The position numbers were made by a program, and so were the translations under genes. DNA of 6,826 nt from Pseudomonadota bacterium (GTDB lineage Bacteria > Pseudomonadota > Alphaproteobacteria > Acetobacterales > Acetobacteraceae). Under the pieces are notes generated by a model. That model was not told the DNA's origin. It made no database searches and saw only the letters and a program-made list of their open reading frames with translations. Below, in pieces: positions 1-6,826 of this stretch. How positions within the stretch are numbered: the stretch's first letter is position 1; every line of letters starts with the position of its first letter. The stretch lies in NCBI GenBank assembly GCA_021826485.1, contig JAKAZX010000220.1, positions 1-6,826 of the forward strand, written 5' to 3'.

Positions 1-707
1 TCCTGAGTGCCGTGTTGTCGCGCAAGCTGCTGCCCGACCTGACCGGCAGCATCGGCCTGTCGGCGGAGCAGGAGAGCATTTCCCAGGAAGGCATCACGCG
101 GCCGTACACGCTGTTGCAGGTGCCGCTGACGCTGCAATTCGACAACACCCACAGCCTGCTCGATCCCACCCACGGCTACCGCCTCGGCACCACCATCACG
201 CCGACCGAAAGCCTCGACCAGCAGGCGACCACGTTCGTGATCGCGCAGGCCTCCGGCTCGACCTATCTCGACCTGTCCGGCAACGGGCGCAGCGTGCTGG
301 CGGCGCGGCTGCTGGTCGGCGCCGTGGAGGGTGCCGGCACGTTCGGCATTCCCGCCGACCAGCGCTTCTATGCTGGCGGCAGCGGCACCGTGCGCGGCTT
401 CGTCTTCCAGTCGGTCGGCCCGCAATTCGCCGACGGCATCCCGATCGGCGGCACCGCGATCGACGCCGGCTCGCTCGAATTCCGCCAGCGCATCGGCGGC
501 AATTACGGCTTCGCCGTGTTCGCCGATGCCGGCCAGGTGTCCGATGCCGGCGTGCCGTTCACCGGCACGCCGCAGGTGGGCGTGGGCGCCGGCGCGCGCT
601 ACTACACCTCGTTCGGCCCGCTGCGCGTGGATTTCGCCGTGCCGGTCACGAATCAGCCGCATGGCGGATCGTTCGAAGTCTATATCGGCATCGGCCAGGC
701 GTTCTGA
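1..707 (+). CDS. tamA: TamA-type Omp85 outer-membrane assembly protein, C-terminal part (5' end outside window)
   Basis: The reading frame is open from the left edge (first whole codon at base 3) and ends in TGA at 705-707, leaving 234 visible residues; the GTG at 12 is unlikely to be the start. The visible part is the C-terminal beta-barrel (bacterial surface antigen domain) of an Omp85 protein. It shows the conserved VRGF motif of barrel loop 6 at fragment residues 130-133, after an RFYAGGSGT stretch. It also has a LEFR strand (158-161), a PLRVDFAVP strand near 206-214, and a final strand EVYIGIGQAF. The terminal phenylalanine matches the usual outer-membrane barrel signal recognised by the BAM complex. 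No cysteine is visible. The POTRA domains expected upstream are not in the window. TamA works with TamB in outer-membrane protein assembly, and tamB directly downstream favours TamA over BamA or another Omp85 member; the barrel alone would not settle that. Confidence 0.9.
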   Translation, partial: LSAVLSRKLLPDLTGSIGLSAEQESISQEGITRPYTLLQVPLTLQFDNTHSLLDPTHGYRLGTTITPTESLDQQATTFVIAQASGSTYLDLSGNGRSVLAARLLVGAVEGAGTFGIPADQRFYAGGSGTVRGFVFQSVGPQFADGIPIGGTAIDAGSLEFRQRIGGNYGFAVFADAGQVSDAGVPFTGTPQVGVGAGARYYTSFGPLRVDFAVPVTNQPHGGSFEVYIGIGQAF

Positions 708-760
708 TGCGGGGACGAATGACCATCGGCGGCGCCGCGCGCGCCAGGAACCGGCGATGA
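707..760 (+). other. 17-codon mini-ORF bridging tamA stop and tamB start (possible coupling ORF)
   Basis: An ATG at 707-709 shares its A with the tamA stop (TGATG), and the frame stops at TGA 758-760, which overlaps the tamB start (ATGA). The 17-residue product would be MRGRMTIGGAARARNRR, basic and with no recognisable motif. A second in-frame ATG lies at 719. An AGG at 697-699 gives at best a weak ribosome site. Such a frame could carry ribosomes from tamA to tamB by termination-reinitiation, but short open frames are common in GC-rich DNA, so this may be chance. It is listed as a visible structure, not as an established gene. Confidence 0.2.
746..750 (+). promoter_or_regulatory. Ribosome binding site that fixes the tamB start
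   Basis: AGGAA sits six bases before the ATG at 757. Good Shine-Dalgarno spacing supports 757 as the tamB start, although the frame stays open upstream through the tamA region. A short GC stem (GGCGC 731-735 with GCGCC 741-745) lies immediately upstream of the site. It could affect access to the site, but stems this short are frequent at this base composition. Confidence 0.6.
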
Positions 761-3700
761 GGCGGCTGCTGCGCTGGGGCGGATGGCTGGTGGCGGCGCT
801 GCTCGGCCTGCCGCTGCTGCTGCTGGCGGCGCTGCTGCTGGCACTGAACCTGCCCGCCGGCCAGCGGCAGGCGGCACAGCTCGTCAACCGTCTGGCCGGC
901 GGCAGCGTCAGCATCGACGGTCTCGGCGGCGGGTTTCCCGCATCGCTGCGCATCGGGCGCATCGGGCTGCGCGATGCCGATGGCGAGTATGCGGTGATTC
1001 ACGGCGCGGCACTCGACTGGTCACCGTTCGCGCTGCTGCATCGCGATCTCCGCGTCACCCGGCTGGCGGCGGCGCGCATCGACGTGCTGCGCCTGCCGGT
1101 CGCCGCGCCGGCCACGGAAACGCCGTCATCCTCGACATCGTCCTTCTCGCTGCCGGTGCGCGTCGATCTCGACGCGCTGCGCATCGACCGGCTGGTGCTG
1201 GCCGCCCCGGTCGCCGGCGCGACGGCGGAACTGGCGGTGGCGGGGAGCGCGCATGTCGCCGACCTGACGGACGGCAGCGCCACCCTCGCCCTGCGCCGGC
1301 TGGATGCGCCGGGGACCTACCGCGTCACCGGCCGCATCGACCCGGCGCGGGTGCAGGCGGCGCTGGCGGTGGAGGAGCCGGAGGGCGGGTTCATCGCGGC
1401 GGTGGCGAAGCTGCCCGGCCTCGGCGGCAGCCTCACCGTGCAGGCGTCGGTGGACGGGCCTTGGCAGGCGGCGCGGGCCCGGGCGCACCTTGCCGCCGGG
1501 CCGCTGCGTCTGGCGGCCGAAGGGCAGATCGACATTCCCGGGCAGGCCGGCGACCTCGCCCTCACCGCCGATGCGCCGGCGATGGCGCCGCGGCCCGGCG
1601 TGTCCTGGCAGTCGGTGGCGATCGCGGCGCATGTGCGGGGCCAGCTTGCGCATCCGGTGGCGCATGCCACGGTTAGGATCGCCGGCCTCGCCGCCGCCGG
1701 CGCCGCCGTCCGGACGCTCGCGGTCGCGCTGACCGGCGACACGAAATCCGCCCGGCTCGACGCGACGGCGGACGGGGTGGAGGTGCCCGGCCCAAAGCCG
1801 GACCTGCTGGCCGCCGCGCCGCTGACGCTGCACGCCGCCGTCGATCTGGCCGACCCCGCGCGCCCGGTGCGCTTCACCCTGGCCCACACGCTGCTGACGC
1901 TCGCCGGCCGGGCGCAGACGGCGGGGGCGATGCAGGCCACCGCGCATCTCGACCTGCCGGACCTCGCCCCGCTGGCCGCGGCGGGCGGCGTGGCGCTGAC
2001 GGGACACGCGGCGTTCGACCTCACCGCCGCCGAGTCGGATGCCGGGCGCAGCGCGACGCTGGACGGCACGATCGGCCTGACCGGCGGCATGGCGCCGCTG
2101 CCCGCGCTGCTGGGGCCGGCGGCGCGGATCGGCGTCAGCGCCGCGATGCAGGGCGATGCCGTGACCCTGTCGCGGCTGCAACTGGACGGGCAGACCGTGA
2201 CGCTCGCCGCCCATGGCAGCCGGACGGCCGGCGGCGTGCTGGCGCTCGACTGGCAGGCGACGCTTGCCGACCTGTCGGCGCTTGCCGCCACGGTGCAGGG
2301 CCGGATGGCCGGGCACGGGCATGTCGCCGGCCCGGCCGACGACCTCGCCGCGCAGGCGACGCTGACCGGGGAAGTGGCGACGCAGGGCGTGCCGCGCGGC
2401 CCGCTGTCGGTGACGCTGGCGGCGCAGGGCCTGCCCGCGCGGCCGACCGGACATGTCAGGGCGGACGGGGAGCTGGACGGGGCGCCGCTGTCGCTCGACG
2501 CCTCCGCCGCGCGCGACGCGGACGGCACGCTGCATCTGGCGATCGCGAAGCTGGCCTGGAAAAGCGCCGCGGCCTCCGGCACGGCCACCCTGCCGCCGGG
2601 GGCGGTGCTCCCGCTCGGCCACCTCTCCGCGAAGATGACGCGGCTCGCCGATCTGGCGGCGCTGACCGGCGCGAAGCTTGCCGGCAGCGTCGCCGCCGAG
2701 GCCGATCTGGCGACGACCGACGGCCGGCCGACCGCGCGGCTGACGCTGGACGCGCGCGATGCCGGGCTGGCCGGAATCGCGACCGTCGGCAGCGCCAGGA
2801 TGACCGCGACGGTGCGCGATCCGGCGACCGACCCGGCGGTTGCGGCGGCGCTGGACCTCACCGGCCTGCGCGTCGGCACGCTCGGCGGCACGCTGCGGCT
2901 GACCGCGGAGGGGCGGCAATCGGCGCTGGCGCTGCGCCTGAGTGCGGCGGTGCAGAACCTGATGGGGGCCGATGTCCAGGCGAGCGGCAACGCGACCCTC
3001 GATGTGCCGGGACGGTCGCTGGCGCTGGCGGCCTTGCAGGCGGATTGGAAGGGCGAATCGCTGCGGCTGCTCGGCCCGGCGCGCGTGCAATTCGCGAACG
3101 GCGTCGCGGTGGACCGGCTGCGCCTGGGGCTGCAACAGGCGGTGGTGGAACTGGCCGGCCGGCTTTCCCCCACGCTCGACCTGACGGCGGCGCTGCGCAA
3201 CGTCACCGCCGACCTCGCCCGCCCGTTCCTGCCCGACATGGCGGCGCAGGGCGTGCTGAATGCCGAGGCGCGGATCACCGGCACCGCTTCGCGCCCGTCC
3301 GGCACGGTGCGCGTGCGGGCGACCGGGCTGCATCTGGCCAGCGGCCCCGCCGCCGGCCTGCCGCCGGCCGAGATCGCGGCGGATGCGACGCTTGCCGGGC
3401 GGACGGCGGAAATCGACGCCCACCTGTCCGCCGGGCGCAACGCGCTGACGCTGACCGGCACGGCGCCGATCGACCCGGCGGCGGCAATGCAACTGCGCGC
3501 CGCCGGCGCGCTCGACCTCGCCACGCTGAACCCGCTGCTGACGGCAAGCGGGCGGCACGTGCTGGGGCGGGTGACGCTGGATGCGACGGCGACCGGCACG
3601 CTGTCCGCCCCGCGCGCCGCGGGCACGCTGCGGCTGGCCGGCGGGGACGTGCAGGATTACGCCCTCGGCGCCCATGTCACCGGCCTGTCGGCGGTGATCG

Positions 3701-4794
3701 AGGCGGACGGCGACCATGTCCGCATCGCCAGCCTGACCGGCCGTGCCGGCCAGGGGACGCTGGGCGCAGCGGGCAGCGTCGGCCTGGGCGGGACGATGCC
3801 GGTCGATCTGACGCTGACGGCGAAGAACGCCCGCCCGCTGGCCAGCGACCGGCTGACCGCGACGCTGGATGCCGACCTGACGCTGCAAGGGGAGCTGCTG
3901 GGCGCGCTGGCGGCGGGCGGGACGGTGAAGATCGACCGGGCGGAAATCCGCATCCCGAACAAGCTGCCGGCCAGCATCGCCGTGCTGGACGTGCGGCGCC
4001 CCGGGCAGAAGCCGCCGCCCCCGCCGACGCCCGGACCGGACATCGCGCTGAACGTGACGGTGGTCGCGCCGGGCGAGGTGTTCGTGCGCGGGCGCGGCCT
4101 GTTCGCCGAGGTGGCCGGGCGCATCCATGTCGGCGGCACCGCGGCCAAGCCGGTGCCGGTCGGCGAGTTCCGGCTGCGCCGCGGCGAATTCGACCTGGCC
4201 GGCACCACGCTGACCTTCACCAGCGGCGATGTGCGCTTCCTGGGCAGCGGCTCGCTCGATCCGACGCTGAACCTGGTCGCCAGCAGCACCACCGCCAATT
4301 ACGTCGCGACGCTGACGGTCGGCGGCTTCGCCAGCGCACCGAAGATCACGCTGAGTTCGACGCCGCCGCTGCCGCAGGACGAGATCCTCGCGCAACTGCT
4401 GTTCCATCAGAGCGCGGGGTCGCTCTCTCCCGTGCAGTTGGCCTCGGCGGCGGCGGCGCTGGCGCAGATCAGCGGCGTCGGCGGCGGTGTGTTCGATCCG
4501 CTGAACGGGCTGCGCCAGCAGCTCGGCCTGGACCGGCTGACCGTGGGCGGCGGCCAGAACGGCACCGGCCCCTCGGTCGAGGCCGGCCGCTACGTGGCGC
4601 AGGGCGTCTATGTCGGCGCCAAGCAGTCGGCCGACGGCAACGGCTCGCAGGCGACCGTACAGATCGACCTGCTGCGCGGGCTGAAGCTGGAAACCGATGT
4701 CGGCACCGGCACCCAGACCTCGGCCACCGGCGCGGCGGCAACCGCCGACCCGTACGGGACCAGCGTTGGACTGACGTATCAGTTCCAGTATTAG
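757..4794 (+). CDS. tamB: TamB, translocation and assembly module inner-membrane/periplasmic protein
   Basis: This 1345-residue protein belongs to the TamB/DUF490 family, whose members are anchored in the inner membrane and span the periplasm as a long beta-rich structure to meet TamA. Residues 1-6 are basic (MRRLLR) and residues 9-30 form one hydrophobic helix, a signal anchor. A Ser/Thr/Pro-rich linker lies at 118-131. A long repetitive beta-strand region fills the middle, rich in Ala, Leu, Gly, Thr and Asp. A PPPPPTPGP stretch lies at 1086-1094. The diagnostic C-terminal TamB domain follows, with DEILAQLLF (1208-1216), LSPVQLASAAAALAQISG (from 1223), LRQQLGLDRLTVG (1252-1264), EAGRYVAQGVYVGA (1275-1288) and a terminal strand ending QFQY. 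I see no cysteine in the whole protein, which fits an extended periplasmic fold without disulfides. The start at 757 is chosen because AGGAA lies six bases upstream and the signal anchor begins there; upstream extension is a shadow of tamA. It lies 49 bases after tamA, almost certainly in one operon. Confidence 0.95.
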   Translation: MRRLLRWGGWLVAALLGLPLLLLAALLLALNLPAGQRQAAQLVNRLAGGSVSIDGLGGGFPASLRIGRIGLRDADGEYAVIHGAALDWSPFALLHRDLRVTRLAAARIDVLRLPVAAPATETPSSSTSSFSLPVRVDLDALRIDRLVLAAPVAGATAELAVAGSAHVADLTDGSATLALRRLDAPGTYRVTGRIDPARVQAALAVEEPEGGFIAAVAKLPGLGGSLTVQASVDGPWQAARARAHLAAGPLRLAAEGQIDIPGQAGDLALTADAPAMAPRPGVSWQSVAIAAHVRGQLAHPVAHATVRIAGLAAAGAAVRTLAVALTGDTKSARLDATADGVEVPGPKPDLLAAAPLTLHAAVDLADPARPVRFTLAHTLLTLAGRAQTAGAMQATAHLDLPDLAPLAAAGGVALTGHAAFDLTAAESDAGRSATLDGTIGLTGGMAPLPALLGPAARIGVSAAMQGDAVTLSRLQLDGQTVTLAAHGSRTAGGVLALDWQATLADLSALAATVQGRMAGHGHVAGPADDLAAQATLTGEVATQGVPRGPLSVTLAAQGLPARPTGHVRADGELDGAPLSLDASAARDADGTLHLAIAKLAWKSAAASGTATLPPGAVLPLGHLSAKMTRLADLAALTGAKLAGSVAAEADLATTDGRPTARLTLDARDAGLAGIATVGSARMTATVRDPATDPAVAAALDLTGLRVGTLGGTLRLTAEGRQSALALRLSAAVQNLMGADVQASGNATLDVPGRSLALAALQADWKGESLRLLGPARVQFANGVAVDRLRLGLQQAVVELAGRLSPTLDLTAALRNVTADLARPFLPDMAAQGVLNAEARITGTASRPSGTVRVRATGLHLASGPAAGLPPAEIAADATLAGRTAEIDAHLSAGRNALTLTGTAPIDPAAAMQLRAAGALDLATLNPLLTASGRHVLGRVTLDATATGTLSAPRAAGTLRLAGGDVQDYALGAHVTGLSAVIEADGDHVRIASLTGRAGQGTLGAAGSVGLGGTMPVDLTLTAKNARPLASDRLTATLDADLTLQGELLGALAAGGTVKIDRAEIRIPNKLPASIAVLDVRRPGQKPPPPPTPGPDIALNVTVVAPGEVFVRGRGLFAEVAGRIHVGGTAAKPVPVGEFRLRRGEFDLAGTTLTFTSGDVRFLGSGSLDPTLNLVASSTTANYVATLTVGGFASAPKITLSSTPPLPQDEILAQLLFHQSAGSLSPVQLASAAAALAQISGVGGGVFDPLNGLRQQLGLDRLTVGGGQNGTGPSVEAGRYVAQGVYVGAKQSADGNGSQATVQIDLLRGLKLETDVGTGTQTSATGAAATADPYGTSVGLTYQFQY

Positions 4795-4796
4795 CC

Positions 4797-4802
4797 GGGG
4801 GA
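4797..4802 (+). promoter_or_regulatory. Purine run directly abutting the marC start codon
   Basis: GGGGGA touches the ATG at 4803 with no spacer, which is closer than a normal Shine-Dalgarno site. The tamB stop (4792-4794) is only eight bases before this ATG. Translation of marC is therefore more likely to rely on ribosomes finishing tamB and restarting than on an independent strong site. No other start codon is apparent just upstream in this frame, and the family's N-terminal motif begins right after this Met. Confidence 0.35.
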
Positions 4803-5471
4803 ATGACCGCCGTTTCGGCCTTCCTGCTGGCGTTCCCGTCGCTGTTCTCGATCATCAACCCGATCGGCGGCGCGCTGATCTTCGGGGAGGCGACGCGCAA
4901 CGTGGCGGCGGCGGACCGGCCGCGCATCGCCGGGCGGGTCGGCTTCTATTCGCTGCTGGTGATGCTGGGGGCGCTGTGGGGTGGCGCCTATGTGCTCAAT
5001 TTCTTCGGCGTCTCGCTGGGCGCGCTGCGCATCGCCGGCGGCGCCGTGGTGGCGTTGAACGCCTGGCACCTGCTGATGACCCCCGACCGGCACGAGGACC
5101 GCAGGCGCCGCGAACGCGACGCGCCGCCGGAGGAGAATGCCGGCGACGCGCTGGAACTGGCGTTCTTTCCGCTGACCATGCCGTACACGACCGGCCCCGG
5201 CACCATCGCGGTCGCCATCACCCTGGGCGCGGAGCGGCCCGCCGGCGGCATCGGGCTGGTCGCCTTCTTCCTCGGCGTGTCGGCCGCCGCCGCGGTGAAT
5301 GCCGGGGTGGTCTGGATCGCCTACCGCTTCGCCGAGCGCGTCACCGGCTGGATGGGCAATTCGGCACGCAACATCGTCTCCCGCCTCACCGCGTTCCTGC
5401 TGCTGTGCATCGGCGTGCAGATCCTGGTCGCCGGGCTGGGCGACGTGGTGGCCGGCTGGCGGGAAGGCTGA
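4803..5471 (+). CDS. MarC family integral membrane protein
   Basis: This 222-residue protein is of normal MarC-family length, with about six hydrophobic segments near residues 4-27, 45-67, 69-91, 117-141, 150-173 and 191-213. The family's twofold layout is visible: the first half carries SIINPIGG (16-23) and the second carries MPYTTGPGTIA (126-136). These are the paired NPxG and GPG signatures. A highly charged loop (about 94-116, rich in Arg, Asp and Glu) separates the halves and probably faces the cytoplasm. The last helix region, NIVSRLTAFLLLCIGVQIL, fits the family's C-terminus. MarC proteins sit in the inner membrane. Their substrate is not established: the early link to multiple antibiotic resistance was not upheld, and some relatives have been proposed to export amino acids. 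The start lies 8 bases after the tamB stop, so co-transcription with tamAB is likely. I give no gene symbol because the family contains several paralogues (marC, ychE, yhgN types). Confidence 0.9.
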   Translation: MTAVSAFLLAFPSLFSIINPIGGALIFGEATRNVAAADRPRIAGRVGFYSLLVMLGALWGGAYVLNFFGVSLGALRIAGGAVVALNAWHLLMTPDRHEDRRRRERDAPPEENAGDALELAFFPLTMPYTTGPGTIAVAITLGAERPAGGIGLVAFFLGVSAAAAVNAGVVWIAYRFAERVTGWMGNSARNIVSRLTAFLLLCIGVQILVAGLGDVVAGWREG

Positions 5472-5486
5472 CCGGGCGGGTCAGCC
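5466..5486. terminator. Candidate hairpin terminator at the convergent gene junction
   Basis: GGCTGACC (5466-5473) and GGTCAGCC (5479-5486) are perfect reverse complements, giving an 8-bp stem around a 5-base loop (GGGCG). The left arm covers the marC stop codon (5469-5471), and the right arm ends three bases before the heparinase-like gene's stop on the other strand. The position between two convergent ends fits a bidirectional terminator. There is no T tract on the plus side and only a TT on the minus side, so it is not a canonical intrinsic terminator. It could instead protect 3' ends or block converging polymerases. Confidence 0.45.
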
Positions 5487-5488
5487 GC

Positions 5489-6826
5489 TCAGCCCACCTT
5501 GCTGATCGCCCATTTCACCTGCTGCGGGCCGTCCTGGAAGCCGGTCAGGACCACCTGCTCGGTGCGCCGCGGCGTCGGGCCGCCGAGATAGATGCTTTCC
5601 TCCAGCGTCAGCCGCGCCCCGTCGGCGCGCAGCCGCCAGCCGCTGCCGGACGACAGGCGGAGCAGCACCGCCTCCCCGTCCTGCTGCACGCTGGCATCGA
5701 CCTCCGGATGCAAATGGAAGCGCACCGTGTAGGGCTGCGGCGACGCCCCTTCCACCGCGTCCTCGCCGCGGATGTCGTCGCCGCTCTCGCTCATGTAGAG
5801 GCGGCGGCGATGCACCACGCCGAACGGGCGCAGGTAGCCGTCATGGCTCGCTTCCAGCCAGTGCGCGCCGTTCGCCTCCTGCCGCTGCACCTCGACCTGG
5901 CCGGGCCGGCGGCCGAGACCGTCCGGCCGCAGTTCGGAGGAGCTGGTATCCGCGATCACCAGCGTCGAATGCGCGGCGGTGGCGCGCGTCGCGTCGCGCC
6001 ATTCGGCGCCGGCGGCGGGCGCGGCGCCGACATTGACGATCATGCGGTCGCGGCCGATCGACAGCTCGAAGGCGAGCGTGCCGGCATGGGCGAAGCGGTC
6101 CAGCCGCGGCCCCGGCGGCACGCCGCAATCGACGATCAGGACGCTGCGCCCCGCCTGCAAGCGATGGAACCCGCCATCGGTCATCGCGGTCGCCGGCCGG
6201 CCGGCACGGCCCGCCTGGGTCAGCGCCAGATCGATCAGGGAGGCGCTGTCCTCCTTGCTGCCGTTGAACAGCGCGAGGCCGCCATCGCCGTGGCGCAGAC
6301 CCCGCAGCGCCGGCGCCATCCGCTCGATCGCGCCGGCCAGCACGCTGGGCGGCTGCGCCTGGGCGGCCTGCAACAGCGCGCGGATTTCCGTCAGGTCCTG
6401 CAAGGCGGCGAGCAATTGCGCCGGGCTGCGCTCCGCATGGCAGCCATCGGCCAGCACCTGGCGCGCCACTTCCTGCGGCAGCACGCGCAGCGCGCGGGTC
6501 AGGAAGGCGGCGTGTTCGGGCAGCGCGACAGCGGCGGCGATCAGCCCTTTCAGCGCGGTCAGCGCGCGGGCGTCCAACTCCTCCGTCGGCAGGGCGGCGG
6601 CGAGGCCGCGGGCATCGGCGACCAGCCGCGCCATCAGCCGCTGGCGGAACCCGTCCTCCGCGCTGGCGGCGAAGAAATCGTAATGGCCGAGCCAGGCGGC
6701 GATGCGCGCGCCGGCCACGTCCGGCCGCTCCGCGAGCGGTGCGTTGCCGGCGCCGCCCATCCATTCCTGCACCAGCGCGCGCGCCCGCATCCGCGCCGCA
6801 TCGGTGCCGAGTGCCCGCAGATCGCG
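5489..6826 (-). CDS. Heparinase II/III family protein, C-terminal part (5' end outside window)
   Basis: On the minus strand the frame is open from the right edge to the TGA at 5491-5489, giving 445 visible residues. The Met at 6790 is internal, since 12 further in-frame codons (beginning RDLRALGTDAAR) continue to the edge. The first part, about fragment residues 1-205, is predicted helical and Ala/Leu/Arg rich, fitting the alpha/alpha-barrel of polysaccharide lyase-like proteins. It includes RIAAWLGHYDFF and, near the domain boundary, GDGGLALFNGS. The second part is the heparinase II/III-like beta domain, with IVDCGVPPGP, LAFELSIGRDRMIVNVG and RATAAHSTLVIADTSSSEL; the conserved His is fragment residue 286. 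The family cleaves acidic polysaccharides such as heparin or alginate, but these alphaproteobacterial members are uncharacterised and their substrate cannot be read from the sequence. From the usual size of relatives (about 550-600 residues, from memory), roughly 100-150 N-terminal residues are missing, so a signal peptide cannot be judged. It is convergent with marC, 17 bases apart. Confidence 0.88.
   Translation of the reverse strand, partial: RDLRALGTDAARMRARALVQEWMGGAGNAPLAERPDVAGARIAAWLGHYDFFAASAEDGFRQRLMARLVADARGLAAALPTEELDARALTALKGLIAAAVALPEHAAFLTRALRVLPQEVARQVLADGCHAERSPAQLLAALQDLTEIRALLQAAQAQPPSVLAGAIERMAPALRGLRHGDGGLALFNGSKEDSASLIDLALTQAGRAGRPATAMTDGGFHRLQAGRSVLIVDCGVPPGPRLDRFAHAGTLAFELSIGRDRMIVNVGAAPAAGAEWRDATRATAAHSTLVIADTSSSELRPDGLGRRPGQVEVQRQEANGAHWLEASHDGYLRPFGVVHRRRLYMSESGDDIRGEDAVEGASPQPYTVRFHLHPEVDASVQQDGEAVLLRLSSGSGWRLRADGARLTLEESIYLGGPTPRRTEQVVLTGFQDGPQQVKWAISKVG

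Noticed and set aside
12..14. GTG as the start of a short tamA
   Set aside because: The frame is open to the left edge, and an Omp85 protein starting here would lack its POTRA domains and first barrel strands. The window simply cuts the gene.
331..756. Upstream in-frame extension of tamB, reaching back into tamA
   Set aside because: This stretch translates as low-complexity Ala/Pro/Ser/Arg sequence and overlaps the well-supported TamA barrel. The signal anchor and ribosome site place the start at 757.
1317..3626. A second long minus-strand open frame (769 codons) opposite tamB
   Set aside because: Ser/Ala/Arg-rich low complexity with no motifs, fully inside tamB; a GC-bias artefact.
1126..4407. 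A minus-strand open frame of 1093 codons lying opposite tamB
   Set aside because: Its translation is rich in Arg, Gln, Ala and Gly with no domain pattern. It is the mirror of a strongly GC-biased gene whose third positions are G or C, which removes stop codons on the other strand. TamB is clearly the real gene here.
3045..4802. Upstream in-frame extension of marC through the 3' half of tamB
   Set aside because: The extension is Arg/Gly/Ala-rich shadow sequence. Family-like sequence begins only at the Met at 4803, directly followed by the MarC N-terminal motif.
5979..6683. A plus-strand open frame of 234 codons opposite the heparinase-like gene
   Set aside because: Ser/Ala/Arg-rich with no recognisable domain, while the minus strand there encodes clear heparinase II/III sequence.
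6788..6790. ATG on the minus strand as the start of the heparinase-like gene
   Set aside because: The frame stays open for 12 more codons to the window edge, and the residues there fit the family's N-terminal helical region, so the true start lies outside.

Overview
The window is very GC-rich and gene-dense, with strong G/C preference at third codon positions. It carries the envelope-biogenesis pair tamA-tamB in an arrangement typical of Alphaproteobacteria. Protein style (TamB C-terminus, MarC, and a heparinase II/III protein of the type found in Rhodospirillales/Acetobacteraceae) suggests a high-GC acetic-acid-bacterium relative. That placement is inference from composition and protein flavour; no rRNA or other marker is present.

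Layout. (1) Positions 1-707, plus strand: C-terminal 234 residues of a TamA-type Omp85 outer-membrane protein whose N-terminus lies outside the window. (2) Positions 757-4794, plus strand: complete tamB (1345 residues), the inner-membrane-anchored, periplasm-spanning partner. The 49-base gap from tamA is bridged exactly by a 17-codon mini-ORF. (3) Positions 4803-5471, plus strand: a complete MarC-family six-helix membrane protein (222 residues), 8 bases after tamB and so probably in the same transcript. (4) Positions 5466-5486: a perfect 8-bp inverted repeat with a 5-base loop at the convergent junction. (5) Positions 5489-6826, minus strand: C-terminal 445 residues of a heparinase II/III-family protein, running off the right edge.

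How the genes fit together. TamA and TamB form the translocation and assembly module linking inner and outer membranes. It is implicated in outer-membrane protein assembly and, for the TamB/AsmA-like superfamily, in phospholipid transport. MarC-family proteins are inner-membrane proteins of unclear function, and its close placement suggests co-expression with tamAB. The heparinase-like gene faces the other way and need not be functionally linked.

No stretch over 300 bases lacks a gene. I see no RNA gene, mobile element, CRISPR array or large repeat. The region reads as conserved chromosomal housekeeping DNA. The points worth a second look are small: the mini-ORF between tamA and tamB, the tight tamB-marC junction, and the hairpin at the convergent junction.
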